Positions 28,960-37,735 of a DNA stretch of 64,000 bases are shown piece after piece. Positions within the stretch are counted from its first letter, which is position 1; every line of letters begins with the position of its first letter. This DNA comes from Clostridioides difficile (GTDB taxonomy: Bacteria > Bacillota > Clostridia > Peptostreptococcales > Peptostreptococcaceae). The position numbers were made by a program, and so were the translations under genes. The notes beneath the pieces are model-generated. The model saw only the letters and a program-made list of their open reading frames with translations. It ran no database searches and was not told the origin of the DNA. The stretch covers positions 167,793 to 231,792 of the forward strand of contig JABBZI010000003.1 in NCBI GenBank assembly GCA_012955965.1. Reading direction: 5' to 3'.

Positions 28960-30220
28960 TAAGTGGGAAAAGTTAAGTATAAAGTATAAGTTATTTTCGA
29001 TAACAACATCATTATTAATAGCATTAGCTTTAATAATATATCTAATTTTATATTTTTTATTGCCATCATATTATCATGAGTATAAAATTGAGTCTCTTCA
29101 AGAAAGTTTAAAATCTTTAGTAGATAGTTCAATTCATTTTGATACATATACTCTAGAAGAAAGACTTTATTATATGGCTAAAGACCAAAATCTTGCTATT
29201 TTATTAAAAGATAGCCAAGGAAAAATTGTATATGGTAAAAATGAAGTAGTTATTTTGAGATACAGTAAGTACATGATTAATAGCATTGAGGATGAATATA
29301 GAACATCTATACCTATATATACTAAAGATGCAAAAGATGGGCCATATACTTTGGAACTCGTTATGCCATTACAACCAATTGATGAAGCAAATGAAGTTAT
29401 AAGAAAGTTAATGCCATACATCATATCAATAGCGATATTAATAGCAATTATTGGAGCCTATATATATTCGATTGTAATAACAAAACCTCTGATAAATATA
29501 ATAGAGAGTGAGAGAGAACAAGAATATAGGAGAAAGGATTTTGTCGCCACAATATCACATGAACTAAAAACTCCAATAACCATAATAAGTGGTCAAATTG
29601 AAGGGATGATTTACAGTGTAGGTAAGTATAAAGATAGGGATACTTATCTGAAAAAATCATATGAATGTACACAAGAACTAAAGGATTTAGTAAATGAAAT
29701 GATAGAGGTTTCAAAATCAGAGATACTTGAAAAAGATTTGAAACTGGTATCAATAAATATAAGTGAACTTTTAAATAGACTGGTAAAAAGACAAGTATTT
29801 TTAATAGAAGAAAAACATATGAAAACTATTTTAAAAATAGAGGAAAATCTAGAAGTTAAAGCCGATCAAGAGAGGATAACTAAGGCAATTAATAATATAA
29901 TAAATAATGCCATAAAATATTCTCCTGAAGGTTCAGAGCTTATAATTAGACTTTATGATAAAAATAAACGTGTAAATAAAAAGGCATCTAATCAAAGGGT
30001 AGTTTTAGAAATTGAAAATACTGGTGTAACTATAGAGAAACGTTATTTAGAAGAAATATTTAATCCATTTTATAGAATAGAAAAATCTCGTTCACGAAAA
30101 ACTGGAGGAAGTGGACTTGGACTTTATATAGTCAGTCAAATTTTTAAAAGTCATGGATTTGATTACAATATAAAAAATAAAGAGAATTCTGTAGTATTTA
30201 CAGTTGAATTTAAAAATTGA
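28943..30220 (+). CDS. Membrane sensor histidine kinase (TTG start)
   Basis: A 425-aa kinase partner of the overlapping regulator. Two membrane helices (about residues 20-40 and 157-178) flank an extracytoplasmic sensor of about 115 residues. The phospho-accepting H206 is in ATISHELKTP, followed by the N-box INNIINNAIKYSPEG, a G-box near SGLGLYI, and FNPFYRIEKSR. No ATG is available before the first helix; the TTG at 28943 with an upstream AGGAT is the only start that keeps TM1. It resembles VanS/PhoR-type kinases in layout. The signal is unknown. Confidence 0.93.
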   Translation: MRRIFDKWEKLSIKYKLFSITTSLLIALALIIYLILYFLLPSYYHEYKIESLQESLKSLVDSSIHFDTYTLEERLYYMAKDQNLAILLKDSQGKIVYGKNEVVILRYSKYMINSIEDEYRTSIPIYTKDAKDGPYTLELVMPLQPIDEANEVIRKLMPYIISIAILIAIIGAYIYSIVITKPLINIIESEREQEYRRKDFVATISHELKTPITIISGQIEGMIYSVGKYKDRDTYLKKSYECTQELKDLVNEMIEVSKSEILEKDLKLVSINISELLNRLVKRQVFLIEEKHMKTILKIEENLEVKADQERITKAINNIINNAIKYSPEGSELIIRLYDKNKRVNKKASNQRVVLEIENTGVTIEKRYLEEIFNPFYRIEKSRSRKTGGSGLGLYIVSQIFKSHGFDYNIKNKENSVVFTVEFKN

Positions 30221-30245
30221 TTTGTTTATATAAATAATATATAAG
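30217..30245 (+). promoter_or_regulatory. Possible promoter for a small RNA
   Basis: TTGATT, a 17-base spacer, then TATAAG, overlapping the kinase stop codon. Confidence 0.35.
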
Positions 30246-30251
30246 TTTCAA

Positions 30252-30470
30252 TAATAGTTCATTTTAAAATCACAAAAAATTCATACTAAAAATGTATTAT
30301 ATAAATATAAATAAAAGAGTTTTAAACCATAAAATACACCAAGCTATAATGATGAAATTCCATTACATCCTCCATATAATTCATCATTATAGTAATCCCA
30401 ACAATTAAGTTATTGTGAATTTAAAAAATAACATCTAGCATATAGTTTATGCTTGATGTTATTTTTATTT
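30252..30470 (+). ncRNA. Candidate small RNA with a CCTCC-containing loop
   Basis: A 13-pair perfect stem (CTATAATGATGAA at 30344, TTCATCATTATAG at 30380) exposes a 23-base loop containing CATCCTCCATAT, complementary to Shine-Dalgarno sites. An intrinsic terminator follows (AATAACATCTAGCATA with TATGCTTGATGTTATT, then TTTTT, 30427-30470). No convincing coding frame exists on this strand. The minus strand shows only a 13-codon frame after GGAGG. The 5' end is a guess from the promoter. Confidence 0.45.
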
Positions 30471-30628
30471 TGAAACAAAAAATATTTAATCTATTGAAAT
30501 TTATGTATTTAGGTACTATTAAATTACATTTAATTACTTAAAATTTATAAGTGATATTACAAATAAATATATACACTTTGGGAAAAATAAATGTAGGAAA
30601 TATTATATTTACAGAGGAGGTAGTTTTG

Positions 30629-30841
30629 ATGGATAGATTAAAAAGGGATATGAAAGAAGATATAAAAGAAGGTGTTAAAAAGACAGCTTATGTAATGAAG
30701 AATACTGCTGAAGATTTAAAAGATGATGCACAAGGTGCTATGGTAAATTTAGAAATGAAAAAAGACGAAATGATGGAAAGATACGAGCAAAAAAAATTTG
30801 CTAAAGAAATAGAAAAGCAAATGAAAGATGAAATGAAATAA
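30629..30841 (+). CDS. Small charged helical protein, 70 aa
   Basis: Starts MDRLKRDMKED after a strong GAGGAGG. The sequence is almost wholly amphipathic helix with high Lys, Glu, Asp and Met content and no Pro or Trp, similar in composition to YtxH/CsbD-like stress proteins or coiled-coil scaffolds, though without a firm match. An upstream ATG at 30551 in frame lacks a ribosome binding site. It is a single-gene unit with a hairpin downstream. Confidence 0.7.
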   Translation: MDRLKRDMKEDIKEGVKKTAYVMKNTAEDLKDDAQGAMVNLEMKKDEMMERYEQKKFAKEIEKQMKDEMK

Positions 30842-30884
30842 GATTTATATATAGTGGATAGTAAAATTAAATTGTTTGGTTAAA

Positions 30885-30935
30885 GAAATAGACTTTCTAA
30901 AAATAACTGTATTAGATTTAGAAAGTCTGTTTCAA
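30885..30935 (+). terminator. Hairpin after the charged small protein
   Basis: GAAATAGACTTTCTAAA pairs with TTTAGAAAGTCTGTTTC (one G-U pair). The tail is only moderately T-rich. Confidence 0.5.
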
Positions 30936-31022
30936 GTTTATTTTAAGCATTAAATTCAATTGTAAAATGATTATTAGAGAATTAAGTTTTTTAAGACTCT
31001 TTACAAAATGATAATTTATATT

Positions 31023-31062
31023 TATAAGTGAATTTATAAAATGTATAAGTGAGTTTATAAAA
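31023..31062. repeat. Short tandem repeat
   Basis: TATAAGTGAATTTATAAAA and TATAAGTGAGTTTATAAAA, a 19-base unit with period 21 and one mismatch, overlapping the end of the deoR-type gene. Confidence 0.6.
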
Positions 31063-31819
31063 CATTTACATTAAATTCGGATAAAGTATTCACTATGTCA
31101 GGAGTAGGAGGCCTTTCTGTAATTATAGAGCTAATATCTTCTAAATGAGCAAATTTGAAGTTTCCATCAAATTTAAATTTTTTATCTTCCATAACTATAA
31201 ATACTTTCTTACTTGAATTTATTATAGCTTTTTTTGTAAGCCCATCTTCAATTTCGAAAGTTGTAAGTGAAGAGTTAAATACATCTACACCACAACTACC
31301 CATAAAAGTCTTGTCAAATTTATATTTTGATATAAAATCTATAGTTGGAGTACCAACAAAGCCATCTAGACTAAGATTTAATAAACCTCCAGTAGAAATT
31401 ATATTTAAATTATTTGGTCTTGAAGTAACTACATTTAGTATATCCAACATATTTGTTACTAGTGTTACCTTTTTATTGCTTTCAGCTAGAAGTTTTGCCA
31501 GTAAAATGTTAATTGTAGAGATATCTAGAAATATAGTTTCTCTGTCTGTAATTAGATTAAATGCTTTTTCTGCTATTATTTTCTTTGTTGAAATGTTGAT
31601 TTCTTTTCTATCTTTTGTATCTTGGTTTTCTAGGGTTTCTCTAGCTAATACAGCTCCGCCATAAATTCTTCGTATCGAAGAGATTTTTTCTATATTTTTT
31701 AAGTCTTTTCTTATACAATCTTCTGTAACATTAAATTTAGAACTGAGCTCTTTTACAGTAACTCTACCTTCTTTTTTTAGGATATTTAATATAGCTTGAA
31801 TCCTTTCTTCTGCAAACAT
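31055..31819 (-). CDS. DeoR-family transcriptional regulator
   Basis: A 254-aa sugar-phosphate-responsive regulator. The N-terminal winged helix (ERIQAILNILKKEGRVTVKELS then VTEDCIRKDLKNIE) ends in the family hallmark RIYGGAVL. A C-terminal DeoRC sensor has the SGG-like loop (STGG) and a late DGLTKKA segment. AGAGG precedes the ATG. It is divergent from a transaldolase-type gene across 270 bases that contain A-rich direct repeats, so local control of that gene by a phosphorylated sugar is likely. Confidence 0.92.
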   Translation of the reverse strand: MFAEERIQAILNILKKEGRVTVKELSSKFNVTEDCIRKDLKNIEKISSIRRIYGGAVLARETLENQDTKDRKEINISTKKIIAEKAFNLITDRETIFLDISTINILLAKLLAESNKKVTLVTNMLDILNVVTSRPNNLNIISTGGLLNLSLDGFVGTPTIDFISKYKFDKTFMGSCGVDVFNSSLTTFEIEDGLTKKAIINSSKKVFIVMEDKKFKFDGNFKFAHLEDISSIITERPPTPDIVNTLSEFNVNVL

Positions 31820-31979
31820 TTTTTACCTCTTTTCCTAATGTAGTATTATAGTAAATATTATAAGATAAAATACCATATATCAACTATTTTAACATGGAAT
31901 ACAAAATTAATTTAATATAAAAAGTATATTTTTGTTAAGTATATATTTAGAATTTAATAAATAAAGAATTTATAAAATT

Positions 31980-32026
31980 AAAAAGAAAAAACAAACAATA
32001 ATAAAAAAGAAAAAACAATAATAAAA
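31980..32026. repeat. A-rich direct repeat between divergent deoR-type and fsa genes
   Basis: Two near-copies of AAAAGAAAAAACAA...TAATAAAA. DeoR regulators often use such repeats, but low complexity is an alternative explanation. Confidence 0.35.
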
Positions 32027-32091
32027 TCATTGAAAATAATACCAAATCAATATATAATAAGAATAAATTAAAATTAAAGGGGGATATTTTA

Positions 32092-32766
32092 ATGCAACTA
32101 ATCTTAGATACAGGTAATGTAGAGGAGATTAAGGAATTATGTACTTGCTTACCAATAGATGGTGTAACTACAAATCCAAGTATTGTCTCAAAAGAAAAAA
32201 AGAATTTTAAGCAACTTATAAATGAGATTGGTGAAATTATAGGTGAGGATATGCCTATACATGCTCAAGTGTTAAGCAAAAAGTATGAAGAAATATTAGA
32301 AGAGGCATTATATATAAGTAGTTTGAGAAGAAATATATATGTGAAAATACCTGTAACACAAGATGGTTTAAGAGCTATAAAAGACCTTCATAAAAAAGGA
32401 ATAAAAATAACTGCTACTGCAATATTTACAGCACATCAAGGCTTTTTAGCTGCAAAAGCTGGAGCAAATTATATTGCACCTTATGTAAATAGACTTGATA
32501 ACATATCTGGTGATGGAGTATCTATGGTTTCAGAGCTTATAAAAATAATAGATACATATAAAATGGACACAAAAGTACTTGCTGCCAGTTTTAAAAATGC
32601 ACAACAAGTTATAGAATTAATGAAACATGGAGTACACAGTGTTACAGTACCATATGATATTTGTAAGGCTATGATGAGTCATCCATTGACAGACTGGAGT
32701 GTAGAGAAGTTTATAGAAGACTGGGAGAATACTTTTGGAAAAGGTAGTAAAACAAATAATATTTAG
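32092..32766 (+). CDS. fsa: Fructose-6-phosphate aldolase/small transaldolase
   Basis: A 224-aa class I aldolase of the FSA/TalC group. The opening LILDTGNVEEIKEL, DGVTTNPSI, the Schiff-base K85 in YVKIPVT, TATAIFTAHQG and the C-terminal DWENTFGKG match the family. Members either split fructose 6-phosphate to dihydroxyacetone and glyceraldehyde 3-phosphate or act as transaldolases; sequence alone does not separate these with certainty. GGGGG precedes the ATG. The divergent DeoR regulator suggests sugar control. No PTS genes are adjacent. Confidence 0.9.
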   Translation: MQLILDTGNVEEIKELCTCLPIDGVTTNPSIVSKEKKNFKQLINEIGEIIGEDMPIHAQVLSKKYEEILEEALYISSLRRNIYVKIPVTQDGLRAIKDLHKKGIKITATAIFTAHQGFLAAKAGANYIAPYVNRLDNISGDGVSMVSELIKIIDTYKMDTKVLAASFKNAQQVIELMKHGVHSVTVPYDICKAMMSHPLTDWSVEKFIEDWENTFGKGSKTNNI

Positions 32767-32820
32767 TATTATACTTAAAAAGTGGTTTTAGGTCTAATTA
32801 TATAAGTAGACTTATATCAT

Positions 32821-32893
32821 AAAGATGAAAATATGAATTTTTTTTAATAATTTAAGCTATTATTTTAAGATAATTCATATTTTCATCTTTTTT
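32821..32893. terminator. Bidirectional terminator
   Basis: AAAGATGAAAATATGAATT at 32821-32839 is perfectly complementary to 32872-32890 (19 pairs), between convergent genes. Confidence 0.85.
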
Positions 32894-34286
32894 AGATTTC
32901 TAAACCTATGAATCTCCACCAAGGGAATGTTACACATAGTATTATAAAATAAGTTAAAGGAATTAAAGTTAAACCATACTTAAAAATAACTTTGCTATTA
33001 TACAGATTTTCACCATGTCCAACCATTATTGTTGCATGATGGAATGGTAGTATATATTGTATACTTACTATTATGTAGACAAATAGGCATAAAGTAATAC
33101 TATTTTCTTTTAGTATATGTAAACTGCCAAGTAATGGTATTACCACAGATGATGTGGTAACTGCACTACCAAGACATATATTTAATATTATTGTTAGAGT
33201 TATTAAAAACAATATTGAAATAATTTCTGAAGAATTTGGTATAAACTTTATCAAATAATTTCCCATTATATCTACAACTCCAGAGTATTTTAATACTCCT
33301 CCAATCGAAAATGCTGCTACGAAAAAAATAAGGACTTTCCAATTTATTTCTTTTAAAGTATTGAATCCAATTATTCTTCTTAATAATAAAAGAAGTACAC
33401 AAATTGACATTATGATTAGAGTGTTTATGTTATGTATAAACTGGGTTAAAAACATAAAAAACATTATTCCTAGGCATAAAAAAGTGTATTTTTGTTCTTT
33501 ATTTAATGAATTAAACTCCTTTTTAAAATTAGAATATGAAAGTTGAAATTTATTAGAATCAAGATTTTTATTAGAGACAAATTCTATTGAAGATAATTCT
33601 TTTTTAAAGATAAAAATAAATAAAAAATAAGTTACAAAACAAGTAATTATAGTTGGAACAGACATATAAAGAGCCCATTGCCCCCAATTTATATTGCAGT
33701 TTCCAAGTTCTAGTACAACGTAGTTCAAAAGAGTATCTCCATTTATAAAAAACATTGATGTAAAGGTAGATGCTGTAAATATACTAAATAAAAGTATGGA
33801 TTTTGAATCTTCAGTTATTTTTTGTTCTTTTAAAAATTCTTTGTAAAAAGCTGATACTAGAATGACCCTTGGGAATGGTTGTGGAATAAAAAATATTAAC
33901 AATATACCCAAAATATATGATAAAAGAATCATTTTTTTAGGTGTATTTACAATATTTAAAATTAATTTTTCAGAAATAATCCTAGCAACTCCTGTTTTTG
34001 TAACTGCATTAGTAATTATGTAGGCAAGTACTATTATATAAAAATTTTCTGTAAATAAAAATTGTAAAATTACATTTAATGGTGCGATGTTAAAAATAAA
34101 TGATAAAATTACGAAAAATAATGCAACTACAGTTTTTTCAACAGAGTCTACAGCCCATATTAAGATAGTTAAAAAAGATAAGCATATAGAAAATTTTATA
34201 TTAAAGCTATAGTTAAGAGTAAAGTAGAGAATTATTGTAGCTATGATAGTCATATAAAATTGTTTTGGCTTAATAATAATACCCAT
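32892..34286 (-). CDS. DASS/SLC13-like anion permease
   Basis: A 464-aa protein with about 11-12 hydrophobic helices. Two repeat halves each end in a re-entrant-like segment rich in Ser and Thr (TASTFTSMFF and GSAVTTSSVVIPLLG), as in the divalent anion:Na+ symporter superfamily that takes up dicarboxylates, sulfate or related anions. The classical SNT motifs are degenerate, so the substrate is open. The ATG at 34286 follows GGAGGTG; an earlier ATG overlaps that site. Monocistronic, convergent with fsa. Confidence 0.8.
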   Translation of the reverse strand: MGIIIKPKQFYMTIIATIILYFTLNYSFNIKFSICLSFLTILIWAVDSVEKTVVALFFVILSFIFNIAPLNVILQFLFTENFYIIVLAYIITNAVTKTGVARIISEKLILNIVNTPKKMILLSYILGILLIFFIPQPFPRVILVSAFYKEFLKEQKITEDSKSILLFSIFTASTFTSMFFINGDTLLNYVVLELGNCNINWGQWALYMSVPTIITCFVTYFLFIFIFKKELSSIEFVSNKNLDSNKFQLSYSNFKKEFNSLNKEQKYTFLCLGIMFFMFLTQFIHNINTLIIMSICVLLLLLRRIIGFNTLKEINWKVLIFFVAAFSIGGVLKYSGVVDIMGNYLIKFIPNSSEIISILFLITLTIILNICLGSAVTTSSVVIPLLGSLHILKENSITLCLFVYIIVSIQYILPFHHATIMVGHGENLYNSKVIFKYGLTLIPLTYFIILCVTFPWWRFIGLEI

Positions 34287-34623
34287 TTTTATATTCACCT
34301 CCATAATTTATTATATCATAATGAAGGTAAACACATTTTATCAAAAGGCTATTCATTGATTATATGACTTACAATAATTTTAATTTTCCATAACTTTTAT
34401 AATATATAGCTAAATCCTTCACTTTATTTTTTAATAAAAAATTTATCAATTTGTTATAATATAATCTTAGACTAAGCTTTGTATTTCAACTACAAATAAA
34501 TTGTATTAAAATATCATATATTTTTCAAAAATGTAAAGAATATAATTATAATCTGGATAAGAGAAATTAATACTTAATATAATCGAATATTAATACAAAA
34601 TTAGCATAATATATACGTATATA

Positions 34624-34652
34624 TTGACAAAATTAACTATATAAATTAAAAT
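34624..34652 (+). promoter_or_regulatory. pbuG promoter
   Basis: Perfect TTGACA, a 17-base spacer, then TAAAAT, about 25 bases before the guanine aptamer. Confidence 0.7.
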
Positions 34653-34683
34653 AATATTCGTAAAGAAAAATAATGTTTTGTAT

Positions 34684-34839
34684 TGTATAACATATAATTT
34701 TGACAATATGGGTCATAAGTTTCTACCGGAATACCGTAAATATTCTGACTATGTATACTATTATTTAGTTAATTAAATATTTAATTAACTGAATTATGAA
34801 GGATACGGCTCAGCTTATCAATTACTGTGTCGTTTTTTT
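34684..34839 (+). promoter_or_regulatory. Guanine riboswitch with terminator platform
   Basis: The purine aptamer core is complete: ATATGG, AGTTTCTACC, ACCGTAAAT and CTGACTATG. P1 arms are GTATAACATA and TATGTATAC, P2 is TGAC/GTCA and P3 is GAATA/TATTC. The C in GACTATG is the specificity base for guanine or hypoxanthine (adenine types have T). A 24-base palindrome (34767-34790) and a terminator stem (ACGGCTCAG with CTGTGTCGT, then T7) follow. Guanine binding should stop transcription. Confidence 0.95.
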
Positions 34840-34864
34840 GTAAAATTTAATAGGAGGTGTTGTT

Positions 34865-36241
34865 ATGCAAACAACAAACAGTAGTACCATGCAGAAACTT
34901 TTTCCAATTTTGACTAATAAAAATGTTGATATGAAGAAAGAAGTTATTGCAGGAGTAACTACTTTTTTAACTATGGCTTATATAATAGCTGTAAATCCAA
35001 ATATTTTATCTGAGACAGGTATGCCAGCAGGTGCACTTGTTACAGGGACATGTTTAGCAGCAGCGTTTGGATGTATTTTAATGGGTGTAGTTGCAAATCT
35101 TCCTTTTGCTTTAGCATCAGGTATGGGTCTTAATGCATTTTTTGCATATACAGTAGTTTTACAAATGGGTGTTCCTTGGGAAGTGGCTCTTACAGCAGTA
35201 TTTGTAGAAGGTATTATTTTTATAGTTTTATCAGTAAGTGGAGTTCGTGAGGCTGTTGTAAATGCAATACCAAAAAATATGAAATTAGCTGTTACAGGTG
35301 GTATTGGTATATTTATTGCACTTATAGGTTTAGTAAATAGCGGAATTGTTATTGGAGACCAAGCTACTCTTATCAAAATGGGTAGATTTACACCAGCAGT
35401 AATAATAACTTGTATAGGATTAATAATTATTACTGTACTAGATAAAAAAAGAGTTAAAGGTTCTATACTTTTTGGAATAGTAGTAAGTTCATTACTTGCT
35501 TGGGGATTTGCTTTTATGAATCCAGAGTATGCACAAAAACTAGGTATATATTTACCTGGTGGAGTATTTAAATTTGAAAGTCTAGCACCAATAGCAGGTA
35601 AAATAGATTTAGGATATGTATTACATCCAACAAATATAGGTGGATTTTTAGTAGTAGTTTGTACATTTTTATTTGTTGATTTCTTTGATACAGTTGGTAC
35701 ATTAGTAGGTGTTTGTTCTAAAGCAAACATGCTAGATGAAAAAGGAAATGTTCCTAATGTAGGAAGAGCTTTACTTACAGATGCAGTTGCAACTACAGTA
35801 GGTGCAGGACTTGGGGTGTCTACAGTTACAACTTATGTTGAAAGTTCAACAGGAGTTATTGCAGGTGGAAGAACTGGATGGACAGCAGTTACAGTTGGGG
35901 TTTTATTCTTGGCTGCAATGTTTTTCTCTCCTGTATTTATAGCAATTCCATCATGTGCTACAGCACCAGCTTTAATATATGTTGGATATTTAATGCTTGG
36001 TACAGTTAAGGATATAGAGTTTGACAATATAACTGAAGGTGTTCCAGCATTCGTTACTATTGCTTGTATGGCATTAACTTATAGTATAGGTGATGGTTTA
36101 ACTTTAGGTATATTAACTTATGTTTTCGTAAATGTATTTTATAATATATTTGGGGCTAAAAAGGCAGAAGATAAGAAGCATGTTTCTATAGTAATGATTG
36201 TCTTGGCTATATTATTTATAATAAAACTTTGGCTGTTATAA
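34865..36241 (+). CDS. pbuG: AzgA-type guanine/hypoxanthine permease
   Basis: Membrane purine importer (458 aa, about 13 segments) of the AzgA branch of NCS2. Diagnostic parts are FLTMAYIIAVNP, ASGMGLNAFFAYTV, the TGGIGIFIALIGL re-entrant region and FVDFFDTVGTLVGV. TTYVESSTGVIAGGRTG completes the second half-site. TAGGAGGTG precedes the ATG. The guanine riboswitch directly upstream supports guanine or hypoxanthine as substrate. Confidence 0.95.
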   Translation: MQTTNSSTMQKLFPILTNKNVDMKKEVIAGVTTFLTMAYIIAVNPNILSETGMPAGALVTGTCLAAAFGCILMGVVANLPFALASGMGLNAFFAYTVVLQMGVPWEVALTAVFVEGIIFIVLSVSGVREAVVNAIPKNMKLAVTGGIGIFIALIGLVNSGIVIGDQATLIKMGRFTPAVIITCIGLIIITVLDKKRVKGSILFGIVVSSLLAWGFAFMNPEYAQKLGIYLPGGVFKFESLAPIAGKIDLGYVLHPTNIGGFLVVVCTFLFVDFFDTVGTLVGVCSKANMLDEKGNVPNVGRALLTDAVATTVGAGLGVSTVTTYVESSTGVIAGGRTGWTAVTVGVLFLAAMFFSPVFIAIPSCATAPALIYVGYLMLGTVKDIEFDNITEGVPAFVTIACMALTYSIGDGLTLGILTYVFVNVFYNIFGAKKAEDKKHVSIVMIVLAILFIIKLWLL

Positions 36242-36274
36242 TAACTATTATTTAAAAAATTAATTTAATAAAAT

Positions 36275-36325
36275 AAAGAGCTGTAATTTCTAATTAATTT
36301 TAATGAGAAATTATAGCTCTTTCGT
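36275..36325. terminator. Bidirectional terminator between pbuG and the helicase gene
   Basis: AAAGAGCTGTAATTTCT pairs with AGAAATTATAGCTCTTT, between convergent genes. Confidence 0.85.
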
Positions 36326-36335
36326 ATTTGTTAGA

Positions 36336-37481
36336 TTATTTAACTGTATCTATTAGCCTTCCGTTTTGTAAAGCTTTAGGTGCAATTGTTATATTGAACT
36401 CTTTTTGTAAATCCTTTATAATGTCTAATTCTTGTTTTGTTATTATTGAGACTGTATTACCGTTTCGGTTTCCTCTAGCAGTTCGACCACATCTATGCAA
36501 GTATTCATTTTTACTTTTTGGGAAATCTAAATTAAAAACATGACTTACATCAACTATATCCAGTCCACGAGCAGATAAGTCTGTTGTAATTAAAATTTTT
36601 GCTTTTCCAAGTTTAAATTTGTTTATTGCATTTTTTCTATCTTCTTTTGCCATGTTTCCAAAGATTCCAATTGCCTTATAATTGTGATAATTTAGTTTTG
36701 ATACTAGAACTTCTATATTTTTTTCATTGTTTACAAATACAATTGCTCTTTTTGGATTTGTGGCAGCTAATGTCTTTCTAAGGAAAGTGAATTTATCCCT
36801 TATTTCACCTAATAAATATGAATGACTTATATTAGGATTTATTTGTGACTTTTCTTCTGTCTTTATTATTTCAAATTCTTTCATAATTTTATCACAAATT
36901 TTTATAGTATTATCAGTAAGGCTTGCAGAGCATCCTATAACTTGTCTATCTCTTAATGTAGTTTTTATTATATCCTCTATACAAGTTATATTTTTCCCAT
37001 TTAATAGATTGTCAACCTCATCTAAGACAATAGTTTTTATATTATGTGATTTTAATTTTTTTTGCTTTATTAAATCTAAAACTCTTCCACAAGAACCGAT
37101 TACTATATGTGGTTTTATTGTTTTTATATTTTTTATTTGTTTTTGTATATTTACTTCTCCAATTAAAGCTAAAGAAGTTAAAGGAATTTCTGAGTTTTTA
37201 GCTAACAATTCAACTTGATTTGTAATCTGCATTACTAGTTCATGTGTAGGTGCAAGTATAAGAGCTTGTGTCTCTCTTTTTGATGTATCAATTTTTTCAC
37301 ATATAGGTAGAAGATATGCCAGTGTTTTTCCTGTTCCAGTCTGAGAATTAATCAATAAATCTTTATTTTGTATTATATTTTCTATAGCAAGTGACTGAAC
37401 TTCTGTTGGAGAAGTTATATCTTGTTTTTTAAGCCCATCTATTAAAGTAGAACTTATTTTTAATTGTTCAAATGTATTCAT
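36336..37481 (-). CDS. DEAD-box RNA helicase (DEVD variant)
   Basis: An ATP-dependent RNA helicase core of 381 aa with both RecA-like domains and only a short C-terminal tail. Q-motif region near SPTEVQS, motif I SQTGTGKT (46-53), motif Ia APTHELV, motif II DEVD (154-157) in place of DEAD, motif III SAS in place of SAT, TTDLSARGLDI, and motif VI HRCGRTARG. The variants in II and III are conservative but unusual. It lacks the RNA-binding C-terminal domain of DbpA/CshA. AAGGAG precedes the ATG. Confidence 0.93.
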   Translation of the reverse strand: MNTFEQLKISSTLIDGLKKQDITSPTEVQSLAIENIIQNKDLLINSQTGTGKTLAYLLPICEKIDTSKRETQALILAPTHELVMQITNQVELLAKNSEIPLTSLALIGEVNIQKQIKNIKTIKPHIVIGSCGRVLDLIKQKKLKSHNIKTIVLDEVDNLLNGKNITCIEDIIKTTLRDRQVIGCSASLTDNTIKICDKIMKEFEIIKTEEKSQINPNISHSYLLGEIRDKFTFLRKTLAATNPKRAIVFVNNEKNIEVLVSKLNYHNYKAIGIFGNMAKEDRKNAINKFKLGKAKILITTDLSARGLDIVDVSHVFNLDFPKSKNEYLHRCGRTARGNRNGNTVSIITKQELDIIKDLQKEFNITIAPKALQNGRLIDTVK

Positions 37482-37675
37482 GTTTTGCTCCTTCTATTTA
37501 ATCATTAATATTATTATAGTCAACTATTTTTTATTATACATTGTTTAAGCAAATCGAACTATACATTCTTTTATAATTATGTGTAATTTATAAGTAAATA
37601 TAATTTGTATTTCTATATTTCTGATAATTTTGTATTTTGTAAACTTTAAAAATAAACAAATAAAAGTTGTAATTA

Positions 37676-37714
37676 TTTGATAGTTGTTATATATTATATA
37701 TAACAACTATCAAA
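37676..37714. promoter_or_regulatory. 18-base perfect inverted repeat upstream of the ABC transporter genes
   Basis: TTTGATAGTTGTTATATA (37676-37693) and its exact complement (37697-37714) are separated by TTA. TATAAT at 37717-37722 and the GGAGG of the next gene follow at once. The repeat covers the place where a -35 would be. It is either a large operator or an RNA stem; no T-run follows. Confidence 0.55.
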
Positions 37715-37735
37715 ACTATAATATGGAGGAAAATT

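Noticed and set aside
30344..30392. Minus-strand 13-codon frame after GGAGG
   Set aside because: Too short to support; it overlaps a stem better explained as RNA structure on the plus strand.
34978..35730. Long minus-strand open frame inside pbuG
   Set aside because: Shadow of the real gene; low-complexity translation and no ribosome binding site.
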